Shown: positions 1 to 10,450 of the stretch, piece by piece | Layout of the letters: each line of letters starts with the position of its first letter | Position numbering within the stretch: position 1 is the stretch's first letter | NCBI RefSeq assembly: GCF_029784165.1 | Contig: NC_073695.1 | Coordinates: forward strand, 145,971,946-146,035,945 | Length of the DNA stretch: 64,000 nucleotides | Reading direction: 5' to 3' | Source: Wyeomyia smithii | Taxonomy: Eukaryota; Arthropoda; Insecta; Diptera; Culicidae | Made by a program: the position numbers and the translations under genes | Notes under the pieces: generated by a model | The model's input: only the letters and a program-made list of their open reading frames with translations | Databases searched by the model: none | What the model was told of the DNA's origin: nothing

Positions 1-1361
1 ACAGATTTGTGACGACTGTATTCAAATTAGCGACAGCTTCACACAGTAATGATGTATCGGAAGCTGGATGTGTGTTGGGGGCTGGGAGCTGCAACCAGTC
101 GTTGAATCTTTTTGCGCACTCATCGCATAACCAAAAAAGATTATCACTGAGGGTTGATAACACATCCAAAACAGAGCGCTGCAATCCTGGTATGCAGGTG
201 CGATGAAACATCTTTTTATCTTCTGATCGAGAAATGGGTGCACGAGGGGTTTTTGGTGCCCCAGGAAGCGTTGGGTACTCCTGGTTGGATTTAAAATAAA
301 ACCGGGAGGCACGTGCTTCGGTTTTTTTTCAACGCTTCCTTTTGTGTTGGCTTATTGGTCATCCCGCTAAGGGTTATCTTGCGGTCTTTGCGAGAAATAC
401 TAAGAGAGTTGATCATTCTTCTCTTCCTAGATTTTTCTGGCATGGCATAAGAACACCCTTCGACGGGATCGTCAGATGTACCCTCACCGATTGGCAAAAA
501 GGAAAAGATATTTTCTGTCGAGGGTGACTCAGCCCTCTTAAGCATTTCTGCAAAAGAGCGCTTTGATCATCCCTTGAGGGAACGATTAATTTTTTCCTCG
601 CGCTGTTTGTACGCGGGACACGCCGAAAGGTCATGCCGAGTTCCCTCGCAGTAAATACACTTTTCAGTATCCCCACTGCAAGCGGTCTCAGCATGATTGC
701 CTCCGCACTTGCTGCAGCGTGCCTTGTTGTAGCAGTAGGTGGCTGTATGACCTAACTGCTTGCAGTTTTGGCAATGCATGCCCCGCGGTACGAACGGGCG
801 TACAGGCAGACGAACCCTGTCCAAAGAGAAGGGTTCGGCAGTGCGGATCCGGCGAATGTTACACGGAAGGAATCCGAAGCAAGGAATTTCTTCTTCCCTT
901 CTTCGATGGGAAAAAAAATACTGAATGCAATTGCTTGACATCCAGTATCTTTACATTTTGGATCAGGGGGTTCTTGAAGCAGCCAACCCCGTGACGCAAA
1001 ATGTCATCGACCGTAAGGCTTCCTTCGGTAACCACACCGTCGGTCTCCACGTCCTTGGCAGGGATGTACACGCGGTACTCTCTCGTGAAGAGCTCGTAGC
1101 TAGCAATTGCGTTTGCTTGCTTCAAGCTACTCACGACAACTCGCAGTTTGTTCGGTCTAACCTTTGTAATTTCGGTTACGTCCGAAAACTGTTTTGCCAG
1201 GTCCTTGCCAATTTGGATAATATTTAAAGGCTTCTATCCATCCCCCATCCCAGCCTAAAGAAAACTACAAACGGACCTTTCGCGGAATTGATGAGGGAGA
1301 TCTCAATCTCTTCCCCATTTGTTTCCACATCCAGGGATAGTTGCACCTGCATGTCGTCCAT
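1..1361 (-). pseudogene. Degraded ORF1 (gag-like) of an I-type LINE, minus strand
   Basis: Reading the minus strand from an ATG at 1361, the sequence follows the ORF1 protein of the intact LINE at 3004-4395. It matches the start (MDDMQVQL), the nucleic-acid-binding middle and three CCHC knuckles (CQNCKQLGHTATYC, CSKCGGNHAETAC, CIYCEGTRHDLSAC, roughly 640-790). The reading frame changes several times, so fragments lie in different frames at 859-1134, 567-941, 291-694 and 22-312. The proline-rich stretch that follows the first 20 residues in the intact copy is missing. Below about 223 the C-terminal part no longer resembles the intact copy, so this is a related but distinct subfamily member. 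It is cut by the window edge and lies head-to-head with the intact element. ORF1 proteins of this group coat the element RNA; this one cannot be functional. Confidence 0.85.
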
Positions 1362-2268
1362 TTTTTGCGGAAGCGTTTAGCTTTTTTTCTTAACTAGTGC
1401 TTCACAAAATTCATTGTTCTTTAAAGGAATAAATGTATACAATTCGAAGCCTAGACACATCAGACGTACGGCGACGCTATCAGAATTCAAGAGACTATGC
1501 ATTTCACACGTCAAAGCTGAATTTCAAGCAGTTATTTAATTTTTTAATTTAGCTGAATTGTAATTGACGAAGTTCTTGTAACGGATGATCTCTGTGGACA
1601 CTGCTATATAGCTTTTTTGAGGAATATGGTAGCACTGAAAAACTATTATGTTCGTCACGAGGGTGAGGATAGATTTTGTAATTATTGATGTAGTATAAAA
1701 TAAAAAAGAGTAGTCTACGAAGGTTTGAAAATCGCGCGCGATGATCAGATATGAAGGACTGAATTTAGAAATTTAATCATTTGAAATGGAGAATACCTTT
1801 TTTTTTTTTTCACGTTATCAAGATACTCGCCAGAGTAATCGGAACGATTTTAGTTCTGCTGGTTGTTATTGGACTTTGGTTTCCTAGCCGGTCTAGGATA
1901 TTTTCGAGTTGGAAATATTCTCGACTTCCCTAGGTGGGGGCTCTCTTATAAATCACATCGAAGTTGACAGTTGGACTTGTGCTTTGCTTGCTGCTGACTG
2001 CAGGAATGGCCTCGTCGGGATTGTATCGACTTTGTGGATGATTACACTGGATGTTGGCTTAACTCAGGTGCAATTAATGTCTTTTGGCTGACAGTTGCAA
2101 ATAAATTGGTACCGACAACGCTTTGTCGATGAATTACTTGATTTTCGACGAATATTTTCTCTATTTGAATCGCTGCAAAGCATTGGATCAATTTTGAAGA
2201 AATTTATATCTGTAATGAAAACCAGTTCGTTTTGTTTGCTTATCTGGTTTAATTGTTTTATAATAATT
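1362..2268. other. AT-rich spacer between two head-to-head LINE copies
   Basis: About 40 bases next to 1361 resemble the 5' UTR of the intact LINE (reverse complement of a GCGT..CGC..CCGCAAAA block just before the ATG), so the minus-strand element may start near 1420. The remainder is AT-rich. Short open frames at 1909-2277 match nothing I recognise and are probably chance. The stretch ends in the left copy of the 16-bp target-site duplication (2269-2284). Confidence 0.5.
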
Positions 2269-2284
2269 ATCTTGTAGATAAATC

Positions 2285-3003
2285 ATTCGTTGTTTTGCTT
2301 TCGTCTCGATTAGACGCAAATTGTTTATCTCCGTTTGAGTTCGCAAAATAACAATACACGAGTTATCGTACGGGTGTTTTTTTGTCGATTAGTTCTCGTG
2401 CTGCGCAATAACAATAGACTGTTATATATCGGCAGAAACATCTGCACACTGGTAGGGGCAGGCTACCCCGCCAGTGATTCGATACGCAGCTGATATATCA
2501 GCAAGAATAATTCTCCCGCACCGCTGTTACCCCGCTAGCAGCACGGACCATCATACGATCGAGCGAGTGGAAGTCAACTACAAGTGGCATCTACAAGGTC
2601 GCGTGTAGGACACGGCCACTGTGTCTCAACACGAAGCTGGATCGTCATTGTTTGTTCTGCGGAGACGCTCGATTAATCCTACTATCAGCCGTGATTAGAC
2701 GTTCGGTGAAGTATTACCTTTAGAATTTTTACTATTATTATCAATATTATTACTATGTTATAATATTATTATTAATATTATTATTGATATTATTATTGTT
2801 ATTATTAATACTATTACTATAATTATTATTATTATTATTATTATTACTATTGTTATTAGTATTAGTATTACTGTCTTTTTTTTTTATTTGATCCATTGTA
2901 GATTGAAAAATTGTTTTTAAAATTTAACATCAACTACTTGAACCCCCCCCCCATATTCGAATATTTATCGTTTGTGTGCGGTAGAGCGTAACGCTCCCGC
3001 AAA
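2285..3003 (+). promoter_or_regulatory. 5' UTR / presumed internal promoter of the I-clade LINE
   Basis: This is the 719 bases between the left target-site duplication and the ORF1 ATG. The first 440 bases are mixed sequence with no long ORF. LINEs of this group carry an internal pol II promoter here; that is inferred from the family, not seen. Positions 2722-2872 are an ATT/TTA-rich microsatellite, followed by T and C runs (around 2876 and 2943) shortly before the start codon. Confidence 0.55.
2722..2872. repeat. ATT/TTA microsatellite in the LINE 5' UTR
   Basis: About 150 bases made almost only of TAT, TTA and ATT triplets with single interruptions. Its place inside the 5' UTR suggests expansion after or during insertion. 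Confidence 0.8.
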
Positions 3004-4395
3004 ATGGACGACATGCAGGTGCAACTTTTCCTGGAGGTGGAAACAAACGGGGAAGAAATTGAAATTTCTCCCATCAGCACACCCCTACCTTCCCCTGTGC
3101 CCTCCCCTTTGCCAAGTCCTGTACCAAGAGTACCGGAAGTACGGGTAAAAGCTTACCCAGATGCCGCTGGCGGTCCCTACGTTGTTTTTTTCCGGCCCAT
3201 AAAGAAGCCATTGAATATTATCCAAATTGGCAAAGACCTGGCAAAACATTTTTCGGCCGTAACCGAGATTACGAAGGTGAGGCCGAACAAACTGCGAGTT
3301 GTCGTGAGTAGCTTGAAGCAAGCAAACGAAATTGCTGGCTACGAGCTCTTCACGAGAGAGTATCGCGTGTACATCCCTGCCAAGGATGTAGAAATCGACG
3401 GTGTGGTTACCGAGGGGAATCTCACTGTCGATGACATTTTGCGTCATGGAGTTGGCTGCTTTAAAAACCCCTTGATGCAAAGTGTAAAGATACTGGATTG
3501 CAAGCAATTGCATTCAGTATCCATCGAAGAAGGGAAGAAGAAATTCCTCCCTTCGGATTCCTTCCGAGTAACATTCGCCGGATCCGCGCTGCCGAACTAC
3601 GTCCGCTTGGACAGGGTTCGTCTACCTGTACGCCTGTTCGTACCGCGGGTCATGCATTGCCAAAACTGTAAGCAGTTAGGTCACACAGCCACCTACTGCT
3701 GCAACAAGGCACGCTGTAGCAAGTGCGGAGGCAATCATGCTGAGAACGCTTGCAGTGGGGATACTGAAAAGTGTCTTTATTGCGAGGGAACTCGGCATGA
3801 CCTTCCGGCATGTCCCGCGTACAAACAGCGCGAGGAAAAAATTAAGCGTTCCCTTAAGGAACGATCAAAGCGCTCTTTTGCAGAAATGCTTAAGAGGGCT
3901 GAGCCACCCTCGACAGGAAACATCTTTTCCTTTTTGCCAACCGATGAGGGTACATCTGACGATCCCGTCGAAGGGTGTTCCTATGCCTTGCCAGAGGGAT
4001 CTAGGAAGAGGAGAATGCTCAACTCTCCTAATCTTTCTCGTAAAGGTCGTAAGATAACCCCTAGCGGAATGACCAATAAGACAACACAAAAAGGAAGCGG
4101 TGAAGAAAAACCGAAGCAAGTACCCCCCGGTTTTAATTTCAAATCAAACCAGGAGTACCCACCGCTTCCTGGGGCACCAAAAACCCCTCGGGCACCCATT
4201 TCTCGATCAGAAGACATAAAAGAAACAGGGTTCATAAAATTCTCTGATATTGTGGACTGGATATTTAAAACATTCAACATACCAGATCCCCTTCAAAACA
4301 TTCTTCTTGCCCTTCTCCCTACAGTGAAAACCTTTTTGAAGCAACTCACAGCAACTTGGCCCCTCATTTCAGCTATCGTATCTTTCGATGACTAA
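3004..4395 (+). CDS. ORF1 protein (gag-like, three CCHC zinc knuckles) of I-clade LINE
   Basis: 463 residues from ATG 3004. In LINEs of this type ORF1 binds the element RNA and forms the ribonucleoprotein. Residues 20-45 are proline/serine-rich. About 60-200 form an RRM-like RNA-binding region, inferred from position in the family. Three knuckles follow at about 219-270: CQNCKQLGHTATYC (CX2CX4HX4C), CSKCGGNHAENAC (CX2CX3HX4C) and CLYCEGTRHDLPAC. A lysine/arginine-rich stretch follows. The C-terminal 50 residues are hydrophobic. The start codon is the first ATG after the purine-poor 5' leader and is shared with the decayed copy at 1361. The stop overlaps the ORF2 ATG by 8 bases. No frameshift or internal stop is present. 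Confidence 0.92.
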   Translation: MDDMQVQLFLEVETNGEEIEISPISTPLPSPVPSPLPSPVPRVPEVRVKAYPDAAGGPYVVFFRPIKKPLNIIQIGKDLAKHFSAVTEITKVRPNKLRVVVSSLKQANEIAGYELFTREYRVYIPAKDVEIDGVVTEGNLTVDDILRHGVGCFKNPLMQSVKILDCKQLHSVSIEEGKKKFLPSDSFRVTFAGSALPNYVRLDRVRLPVRLFVPRVMHCQNCKQLGHTATYCCNKARCSKCGGNHAENACSGDTEKCLYCEGTRHDLPACPAYKQREEKIKRSLKERSKRSFAEMLKRAEPPSTGNIFSFLPTDEGTSDDPVEGCSYALPEGSRKRRMLNSPNLSRKGRKITPSGMTNKTTQKGSGEEKPKQVPPGFNFKSNQEYPPLPGAPKTPRAPISRSEDIKETGFIKFSDIVDWIFKTFNIPDPLQNILLALLPTVKTFLKQLTATWPLISAIVSFDD

Positions 4396-7300
4396 TTCGT
4401 TGAAAGAGGTTAGGAATTTTGTCACTGTGTTACAGTGGAACTGCAGAAGTATCATCCCCAAATTTGATTTATTTTCACATTTGATAAACACATACAATTG
4501 TGATGCGTTCGCGCTTTGTGAAACTTTTCTCAATTCAAATGACCAACTTAATTTCCACGATTTTAACATCATTCGTCGAGATCGAGACTCACACGGTGGA
4601 GGGGTACTTTTAGGGATCAAAAAGTGCTATTCTTTTTTCAGAGTTGACCTCCCCTCGATCTCGAATATTGAAGTTGTTGCCATTCAAACGAATATGAATG
4701 GAAAAGACCTTTGCCTTGTTTCGTTATATATTCCTCCATCCGCGCGGATTGAACAGAAGCAACTCCTTGATATAGCAGAATTGCTTCCCGCACCTTTTTT
4801 GATTTTGGGAGATTTTAACTCTCACTGTTCGCTATGGGGGTCGCTGTACGACGACAACCGATCTTCTTTAATCTGTAACTTGATCGACGACTTCAATATG
4901 ACAGTTTTGAATACTGGGGAAGCGACACGCGTACCTAATCCTCCGGCACGTGAAAGCGTGCTTGACCTATCCCTCTGCTCGACATCACTAGCGTTAGATT
5001 GCCAGTGGAAAGTAATCAACGATCCCCACGGTAGTGATCATCTTCCAATCGTTATATCAATTGCTAATGGTTCAACTCCCCCGAACCCAATCAATATTTC
5101 CTACGACCTTACACGTAATATTGATTGGAAGCGTTATGAGTCTATTATAGCGGAATCTATCGAGACTCACGAGGAACTTCCTCCGGAGGAAGAATACGCG
5201 TTCTTAGCTGGCTTGATAATCGACGCCGCGACGCAAGCTCAGACGAAACCGATACCCGGGGTATCGATTAGACAACGCCCTCCCAACAAATGGTGGGACA
5301 AAGAGTGCTCTGAGCTGTACGCGCGAAGGTCCGCGGCGTATAAGGACTACCGGGAGTACGGCACTGTCAACCTACTACGAAAGTACGAGGCACTGGGCAG
5401 GCAGATGAAGAGCTTAGTAAAGGCGAAAAAACGCGGGTACTGGCGGCGGTTCGTAAACGCGTTGTCGAGGGAAACAGCGATGAGCACTCTTTGGGATACC
5501 GCCAGGCGCATGCGGAACCGTGACGTTTCGAATGAGAGTGAGGAGTATTCAGATCGCTGGATACTCGATTTTGCCAAAAAGGTCTGTCCGGACTCTGTAC
5601 CGGAACAGAAAACCTTTCGCGACGCGTTTATAGTAACTACGGAAGAGCCTCCATTTTCGATGTTGGAATTTTCAATGGCTCTCCTGTCGTGCAACAATAA
5701 GGCTCCAGGGTTAGATAGAATAAAATTCAACCTGTTGAAGAATCTACCCGACTCTGCAAAAAGACGCTTGTTGGACTTGTTCAACAAGTTTCTTGAGCTA
5801 AATATTGTTCCGCATGACTGGAGGGAGGTAAAAGTCATTGCTATTCGGAAACCCGGGAAACCTGCCTCTGATCACAATTCATATAGGCCGATTGCAATGC
5901 TCTCTTGCCTCCGGAAATTAATGGAGAAAATGATCCTCTTACGGTTAGACAAATGGGTCGAAACAAACGGTTTACTTTCAGATACTCAATTTGGCTTTCG
6001 CCGGGGCAAAGGGACGAACGATTGCCTAGCGTTGCTTTCTACTGAAATTCAACTCGCATTTGCTCGAAAAGAGCAAATGGCTTCTGCGTTCTTGGATATT
6101 AAGGGGGCTTTTGACTCTGTCTCTGTAGAAGTTTTAAGCGCGAAACTTCATTCGCAGGGACTTTCACTAAATTTGAATAACTTTTTGCTCAATCTGTTGT
6201 CAGAAAAGCATATGTATTTCTCACATGGCGATTCGACAACTTCCCGAATTAGTTACATGGGCCTTCCCCAGGGCTCATGTTTAAGTCCTCTCTTATATAA
6301 TTTTTACGTCAATGACATCGATGAATGTCTTGCAAATTCATGCACGCTAAGGCAACTTGCAGACGATAGCGTTGTATCCATTACTGGTAGCGAGGCTAGC
6401 GATCTGCAAGGACCATTGCAAGATACCTTAGACAATTTGTCTGAATGGGCTCTTAAGCTGGGTATCGAATTCTCTCCGGAGAAAACTGAGTTGGTCGTTT
6501 TTTCTAGGAAGCATAACCCAGCTCAGCTGCAGCTCCTACTAACGGGTAAAACGATCTCTCAGGTTTTAGTCGCTAAATATCTCGGGGTCTGGTTCGACTC
6601 TAAATGCACCTGGGCTTGTCATATTAGGTATCTGACACGAAAATGCCAACAGAGGATTAATTTTCTTCGTACGATTACCGGAACCTGGTGGGGAGCCCAC
6701 CCAGGAGACCTTCTAAGGCTTTACCAAACAACGATATTGTCAGTTCTTGAGTACGGCTGTTTCTGCTTCCGCTCCGCCGCGAACACGCACATTATAAAAT
6801 TAGAGAGAATACAATATCGTTGTTTGCGTATTGCCTTGGGTTGCATGCAGTCGACCCATACGATGAGTCTTGAAGTGTTAACGGGTATTCTTCCGTTGAA
6901 ACATCGTTTTTGGAATCTCTCTTACCGGTTGCTAATTCGATGCACAGTTAGGAACCCATTAGTAATTGAAAATTTCGAGAGGTTGGTCGACCTTCAATTT
7001 CAATCCAGATTTATGACTTTATATTTTGACTATATGGCTCAAGATATTAATCCTTCTTCATACGATTCCTCCAATGTCGCACTTTTAGATACTTCTAATA
7101 ATGCTATATTTTTCGACACCACCATGAAACAAGACATTTCTGGTATCCCGGATCAATTGCGACCCCAAGAGATCCCTAAGATTTTTTCGAATAAGTTCAA
7201 ACATGTTAGTTATGATAAAAGGTTTTACACTGACGGATCTAATCTAGATGAGTCCACTGGCTTCGGTGTTTTCCACGAAAATTTTACCGCCTCCTACAAA

Positions 7301-8071
7301 CTCGATGCTCCTGCTTCCGTGTACGTCGCAGAACTTGCTGCTATTCAGTACTCTCTTGGAATCATCGAAACCCTACCCACAGACCACTACTTCATCTTCA
7401 CAGACAGTCTCAGTGCCATTGAGGCTCTGCGATCGATGAAGCCTGTGAAGCACACCCCGTATTTCCTGGGGAAAATACGGTGGTTTTTAAGTGCTTTAAC
7501 AGATAAAAATTACCGGGTTACCTTAGCGTGGGTCCCTTCTCATTGCTCGATTCCGGGTAACGAAAAGGCTGACTCTTTAGCTAAGGTGGGTGCTATTGAT
7601 GGCGATATTTATGAAAGACCAATTGCTTATGATGAATTTTATAGCATTTTGCGTCAGAGAACACTCAACAGTTGGCAATCATCATGGAACTCAGATGAAC
7701 TGGGACGGTGGCTACATTCCATTTTTCCTAAGGTATCGACGGAAGCATGGTTCAAGGGGTTGGATGTAGGTCGGGACTTCATTCGCGTGATGTCTAGACT
7801 TATGTCCAATCACTACACGTTAAACACGCATCTCTTTCGTATAGGGCTTGTAGACAGTAATCACTGCGTTTGTGGCGATGGCTACCATGACATCGAGCAT
7901 GTTGTTTGGTCGTGTACCGAATACTGTGGTGTTAGGTCCGAGCTTATAGATTCCCTTCGGGCCCGAGGAAAACAACCGAACGTACCCGTTAGAGACATTC
8001 TGGGAAGCGGTGATCTCCAGTACATGACACAGTTATACTGCTTTCTGAAAAACGCTGACATTAAAATTTAA
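4388..8071 (+). CDS. ORF2 polyprotein: APE endonuclease, reverse transcriptase, RNase H, CCHC
   Basis: 1227 residues, uninterrupted. Residues 10-225 are an APE-type endonuclease: N18 (QWNCRS), E45 (LCETFL), D142/N144 (LGDFNSH), D193 and D217-H218 (GSDHLP). Residues about 435-740 are the reverse transcriptase: KAPGLD, YRPIAMLS, QFGFRRG, AFLDIKGAFD with catalytic D, GLPQGSCLSP, then LADD at 657-660 in place of the usual Y/FADD. Residues about 944-1070 are RNase H with D949 (YTDGS), E982 (AELAAI), D1006 (FTDSLSA) and D1062 (GNEKAD). A CxC-x8-H-x4-C motif (CVCGDGYHDIEHVVWSC) closes the protein, as in I and R1 relatives. It nicks target DNA and copies the element RNA there. Translation probably depends on ORF1 termination, because the ATG sits inside the overlap ATGACTAA. 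Confidence 0.94.
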   Translation: MTNSLKEVRNFVTVLQWNCRSIIPKFDLFSHLINTYNCDAFALCETFLNSNDQLNFHDFNIIRRDRDSHGGGVLLGIKKCYSFFRVDLPSISNIEVVAIQTNMNGKDLCLVSLYIPPSARIEQKQLLDIAELLPAPFLILGDFNSHCSLWGSLYDDNRSSLICNLIDDFNMTVLNTGEATRVPNPPARESVLDLSLCSTSLALDCQWKVINDPHGSDHLPIVISIANGSTPPNPINISYDLTRNIDWKRYESIIAESIETHEELPPEEEYAFLAGLIIDAATQAQTKPIPGVSIRQRPPNKWWDKECSELYARRSAAYKDYREYGTVNLLRKYEALGRQMKSLVKAKKRGYWRRFVNALSRETAMSTLWDTARRMRNRDVSNESEEYSDRWILDFAKKVCPDSVPEQKTFRDAFIVTTEEPPFSMLEFSMALLSCNNKAPGLDRIKFNLLKNLPDSAKRRLLDLFNKFLELNIVPHDWREVKVIAIRKPGKPASDHNSYRPIAMLSCLRKLMEKMILLRLDKWVETNGLLSDTQFGFRRGKGTNDCLALLSTEIQLAFARKEQMASAFLDIKGAFDSVSVEVLSAKLHSQGLSLNLNNFLLNLLSEKHMYFSHGDSTTSRISYMGLPQGSCLSPLLYNFYVNDIDECLANSCTLRQLADDSVVSITGSEASDLQGPLQDTLDNLSEWALKLGIEFSPEKTELVVFSRKHNPAQLQLLLTGKTISQVLVAKYLGVWFDSKCTWACHIRYLTRKCQQRINFLRTITGTWWGAHPGDLLRLYQTTILSVLEYGCFCFRSAANTHIIKLERIQYRCLRIALGCMQSTHTMSLEVLTGILPLKHRFWNLSYRLLIRCTVRNPLVIENFERLVDLQFQSRFMTLYFDYMAQDINPSSYDSSNVALLDTSNNAIFFDTTMKQDISGIPDQLRPQEIPKIFSNKFKHVSYDKRFYTDGSNLDESTGFGVFHENFTASYKLDAPASVYVAELAAIQYSLGIIETLPTDHYFIFTDSLSAIEALRSMKPVKHTPYFLGKIRWFLSALTDKNYRVTLAWVPSHCSIPGNEKADSLAKVGAIDGDIYERPIAYDEFYSILRQRTLNSWQSSWNSDELGRWLHSIFPKVSTEAWFKGLDVGRDFIRVMSRLMSNHYTLNTHLFRIGLVDSNHCVCGDGYHDIEHVVWSCTEYCGVRSELIDSLRARGKQPNVPVRDILGSGDLQYMTQLYCFLKNADIKI

Positions 8072-8420
8072 AATTTTCTTTGTCTATTTGTCAGATTAAG
8101 GATACAAATATGCTATGCTGAAGACACGGAAACGAAGAGCCCGCAACTATGCTTACACAAATATTTTGAACCCACAACAAACAAGAATACAATTGCTCTA
8201 CCAGTTGAAAAACAAAGTTCCAAAATAGTTTTAAGTCAAAATTGTATCTCCCCTCCTCTCACCTTAAACCCCCACTAGCTCGTAGTCGGCCGCGAGAATA
8301 AAGAAAAGGCCTCCCTCTTTTCCCTGCTAACGTAGAATTAAAACGAATTGTACTTGGCTCAGTAAAACAGAAAATGTATCGTGCCGTGTCAAATAAACTA
8401 ATTTAAAACTAAAAAAAAAA
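8072..8420 (+). other. 3' UTR and poly-A tail of the I-clade LINE
   Basis: Non-coding, with a pyrimidine-rich stretch at 8245-8275, AATAAA-type signals near 8293 and 8391 and an A10 tail ending at the right target-site duplication. I factors of Drosophila end in TAA repeats; this element ends in plain A. Confidence 0.75.
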
Positions 8421-8435
8421 TCTTGTAGATAAATC

Positions 8436-9139
8436 GTCTTTCTCAAACCTTTGTAGGGGTAAGAGGTGGAACCATCATCATCATCATCTACCGCACGCAA
8501 TCAATATGTATGCGTATATAAGGGGAATCAAATAATTGTTGTAAAATGTAAAAACAATTTTTCAAAATAAGGTGTATGAAATAAGAAAAAAGACAACCGT
8601 ATTGAAAAAAAAATAAATAAATAAAGGAAAAAAAAACAAATGTTAATACTTCACCAGACTTTTTTTTGCCTACGTGCCCTCCTGGCTGATAGTTGGATTA
8701 ATCCAGCAGGTGGCTTGGCAGGAATCGCAATCAGTCTCCTCCAGCTGAACCAGCACTAGGGGCTAACCAGCGGTTAGTGGTGCGAGGAATTTCCTACGGC
8801 AGCGTCTGTACACAATGTACACTCTCGTACTCCGCTAGAAGATAGCCGGCACGGGGAATTTGCAGCGACTACTGAATTGCTTTCTTGTCACAGTCACAGT
8901 GACGGTACCGAAAACACCAGTAGCACGCGTACAGTCTGAACACGGTGCACAAAGTCTTTTGTGCCGCATGGGGTAACCAGCGCCCGGCGGCGCGGGGATT
9001 TGCTCTGGCTGATGGACGTACGGCTATTGTCTATCAGCAACGAAACATCTCCCTGAGAGCAAAATGAAATTTTCAGTAAAAATTTTCAATTGCTGCTTCA
9101 AAATTGCATATTTTCCCAAATTATGAAAAAATTCAAAAA
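8436..9139. repeat. Non-coding spacer with imperfect direct repeats
   Basis: After an AT-rich part (8436-8660, with a short CAT microsatellite at 8472) comes a GC-richer block, 8660-9060. It holds two imperfect copies of a motif TAACCAGCG..(N)..GCG.GG.ATTT (about 8764-8800 and 8974-9005) and a third weaker copy near 8850. No protein was recognised. It may be leftover 5' sequence of another LINE. Function unknown. Confidence 0.4.
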
Positions 9140-10450
9140 ATACTCCGATTTTAAAACCGGATAAGAATCCAGCTGAAGTTCCAAGTTATCGACCAATCAT
9201 TTTGCTTTCTTCAATAAGTAAACTGTTTGAGAGAATTATTCTTAACAGAATGATGTCACACATCAATGAAAATTCAAATTTTGCAGATGAACAGTTTGGA
9301 TTTCGCCATGGGCATTCTACTACTCATCAATTGCTCAGAGTTACTAATATGATACGAGCTAACAAATTTGAAGGTTATTCCACTGGAGCTGCTCTTTTAG
9401 ACATAGAAAAAGCATTCGATAGTGTTTGGCATAAAGGTTTGGTTGCGAAATTGCAAACTTTGAATTTTCCAATTTTCCTAATCAAAATTTTGAAAAATTA
9501 TCTTACTGACCGAACTCTGTAGGTTGTCTATCAGAATTTAAAATCTGATAGATTTCCTGTCAGAGCAGGTCTCAAGGTTCTGTCTTGGGCCCAGTCCTGT
9601 ACAACATATTCACTTCAGATCTTTCTGATTTGCCTTCAGGATGCACAAAGTCATTGTTCTGCGATGATACAAGCATTTCCGTAAAAGGAAAAAGTCTTCG
9701 TGTCATATGCCGTCGATTGCAGAAAAGTTTAGATATTTTTTCTTCCTGCTTGCAAAAGTGGAAAATTTCTCCCAATGCTTCTAAAACTCAAATGATAATT
9801 TTTCCCCATAAGAGTAGGGCTTCTTTCCTCAAGCCAAATAATAATCACGTTATCAAGATGAATGGGGTTATTTCAAGTTGGTCTGACAAGGTAAAGTACC
9901 TGAGACTAATTTAAGATAAAAAACTTATTTTCAAAGAGCACATTGAAAGTATACAAGCAAAATGTATCAGATACACGAGATGTTTATATCCTCTTCTTAA
10001 TAGAAATTTCAAACTTCGTTAGCCAATGCTTAGTGCTGTACCGATTTGGTCAAGTTGTTGTTTAACAAGGAAGAAAACGCTTCAAAGGATTCAGAAAAAA
10101 ATTCTGAAAATGATTTTGAAGCGTCCTTCTTGGTTTGGCACACTCGAACTACATAGACTTACTGGCGTTGAAACATTAGAAGCTATGTCAAATAAAATTA
10201 TTAACAATTTTAGACAAAAATCGTTGCAATCCTCAATTGCTACGATAAGCCCTCTTTATAGCCAATAAGTTAGCAAAGTTAGTTGTAAGTTTAGTTCCCT
10301 TCCTTGACAAGTAGGTTTAAATCCCTACAAATGATAAGTCCCAATTTCGAAAGGAAACAAATCCTAACAATTAAAATTACAATTTTTCTAACAGTGTTGA
10401 AAAGTCACCATTGTTGATTGGACAACATACTCATTATTTACTAATATTTA
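9140..10450 (+). mobile_element. 5'-truncated Juan/Jockey-like LINE fragment
   Basis: Begins within the reverse transcriptase and runs into a 3' region typical of Juan elements of mosquitoes. The endonuclease and gag parts are absent, as expected from 5' truncation during target-primed reverse transcription. The 3' boundary near 10450 is an estimate; I see no clear target-site duplication. Confidence 0.75.
9145..10268 (+). pseudogene. Broken Jockey-clade (Juan-like) reverse transcriptase
   Basis: Translated blocks follow the Jockey RT in order: KPDKNPAEV-SYRPI, LSSISKLFERII, EQFGFRHGHSTTHQL, LLDIEKAFDSVWHKG (catalytic D), then LGPVLYNIFTSDL, SLFCDDTSIS, SPNASKTQMIIFPHK and the C-terminal thumb (KTLQRIQKKILKMILKR, SNKIINNFRQKSLQSSIAT). 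It is broken by a stop after DRTL (9520), a frameshift before GPVLYN (about 9570), a stop at 9912 and a further frame change near 10020. The catalytic FADD reads FCDD, so the enzyme would be dead even if repaired. Jockey RTs lack RNase H, consistent with none being seen here. The match to mosquito Juan elements rests on recalled family motifs, not a search. Confidence 0.85.

Larger units (their letters stand above)
2269..8435 (+). mobile_element. Full-length I-clade non-LTR retrotransposon with 16-bp target-site duplication
   Basis: The same 16 bases (ATCTTGTAGATAAATC) lie at 2269-2284 and 8420-8435, bracketing a 5' UTR of about 720 bp, ORF1 (3004-4395), ORF2 (4388-8071), a 3' UTR of about 340 bp with AATAAA-type signals near 8293 and 8391, and a 10-base A run at 8411-8420. 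This is the signature of target-primed reverse transcription of a complete RNA. Both ORFs are open along their whole length. The order gag, endonuclease, RT, RNase H, C-terminal CCHC fits the I clade (I factor, mosquito MosquI-like elements), known from family knowledge. Loa or Outcast clades share the RNase H and are the alternative. Intact ends and ORFs suggest a recent, possibly still competent insertion. Confidence 0.9.
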
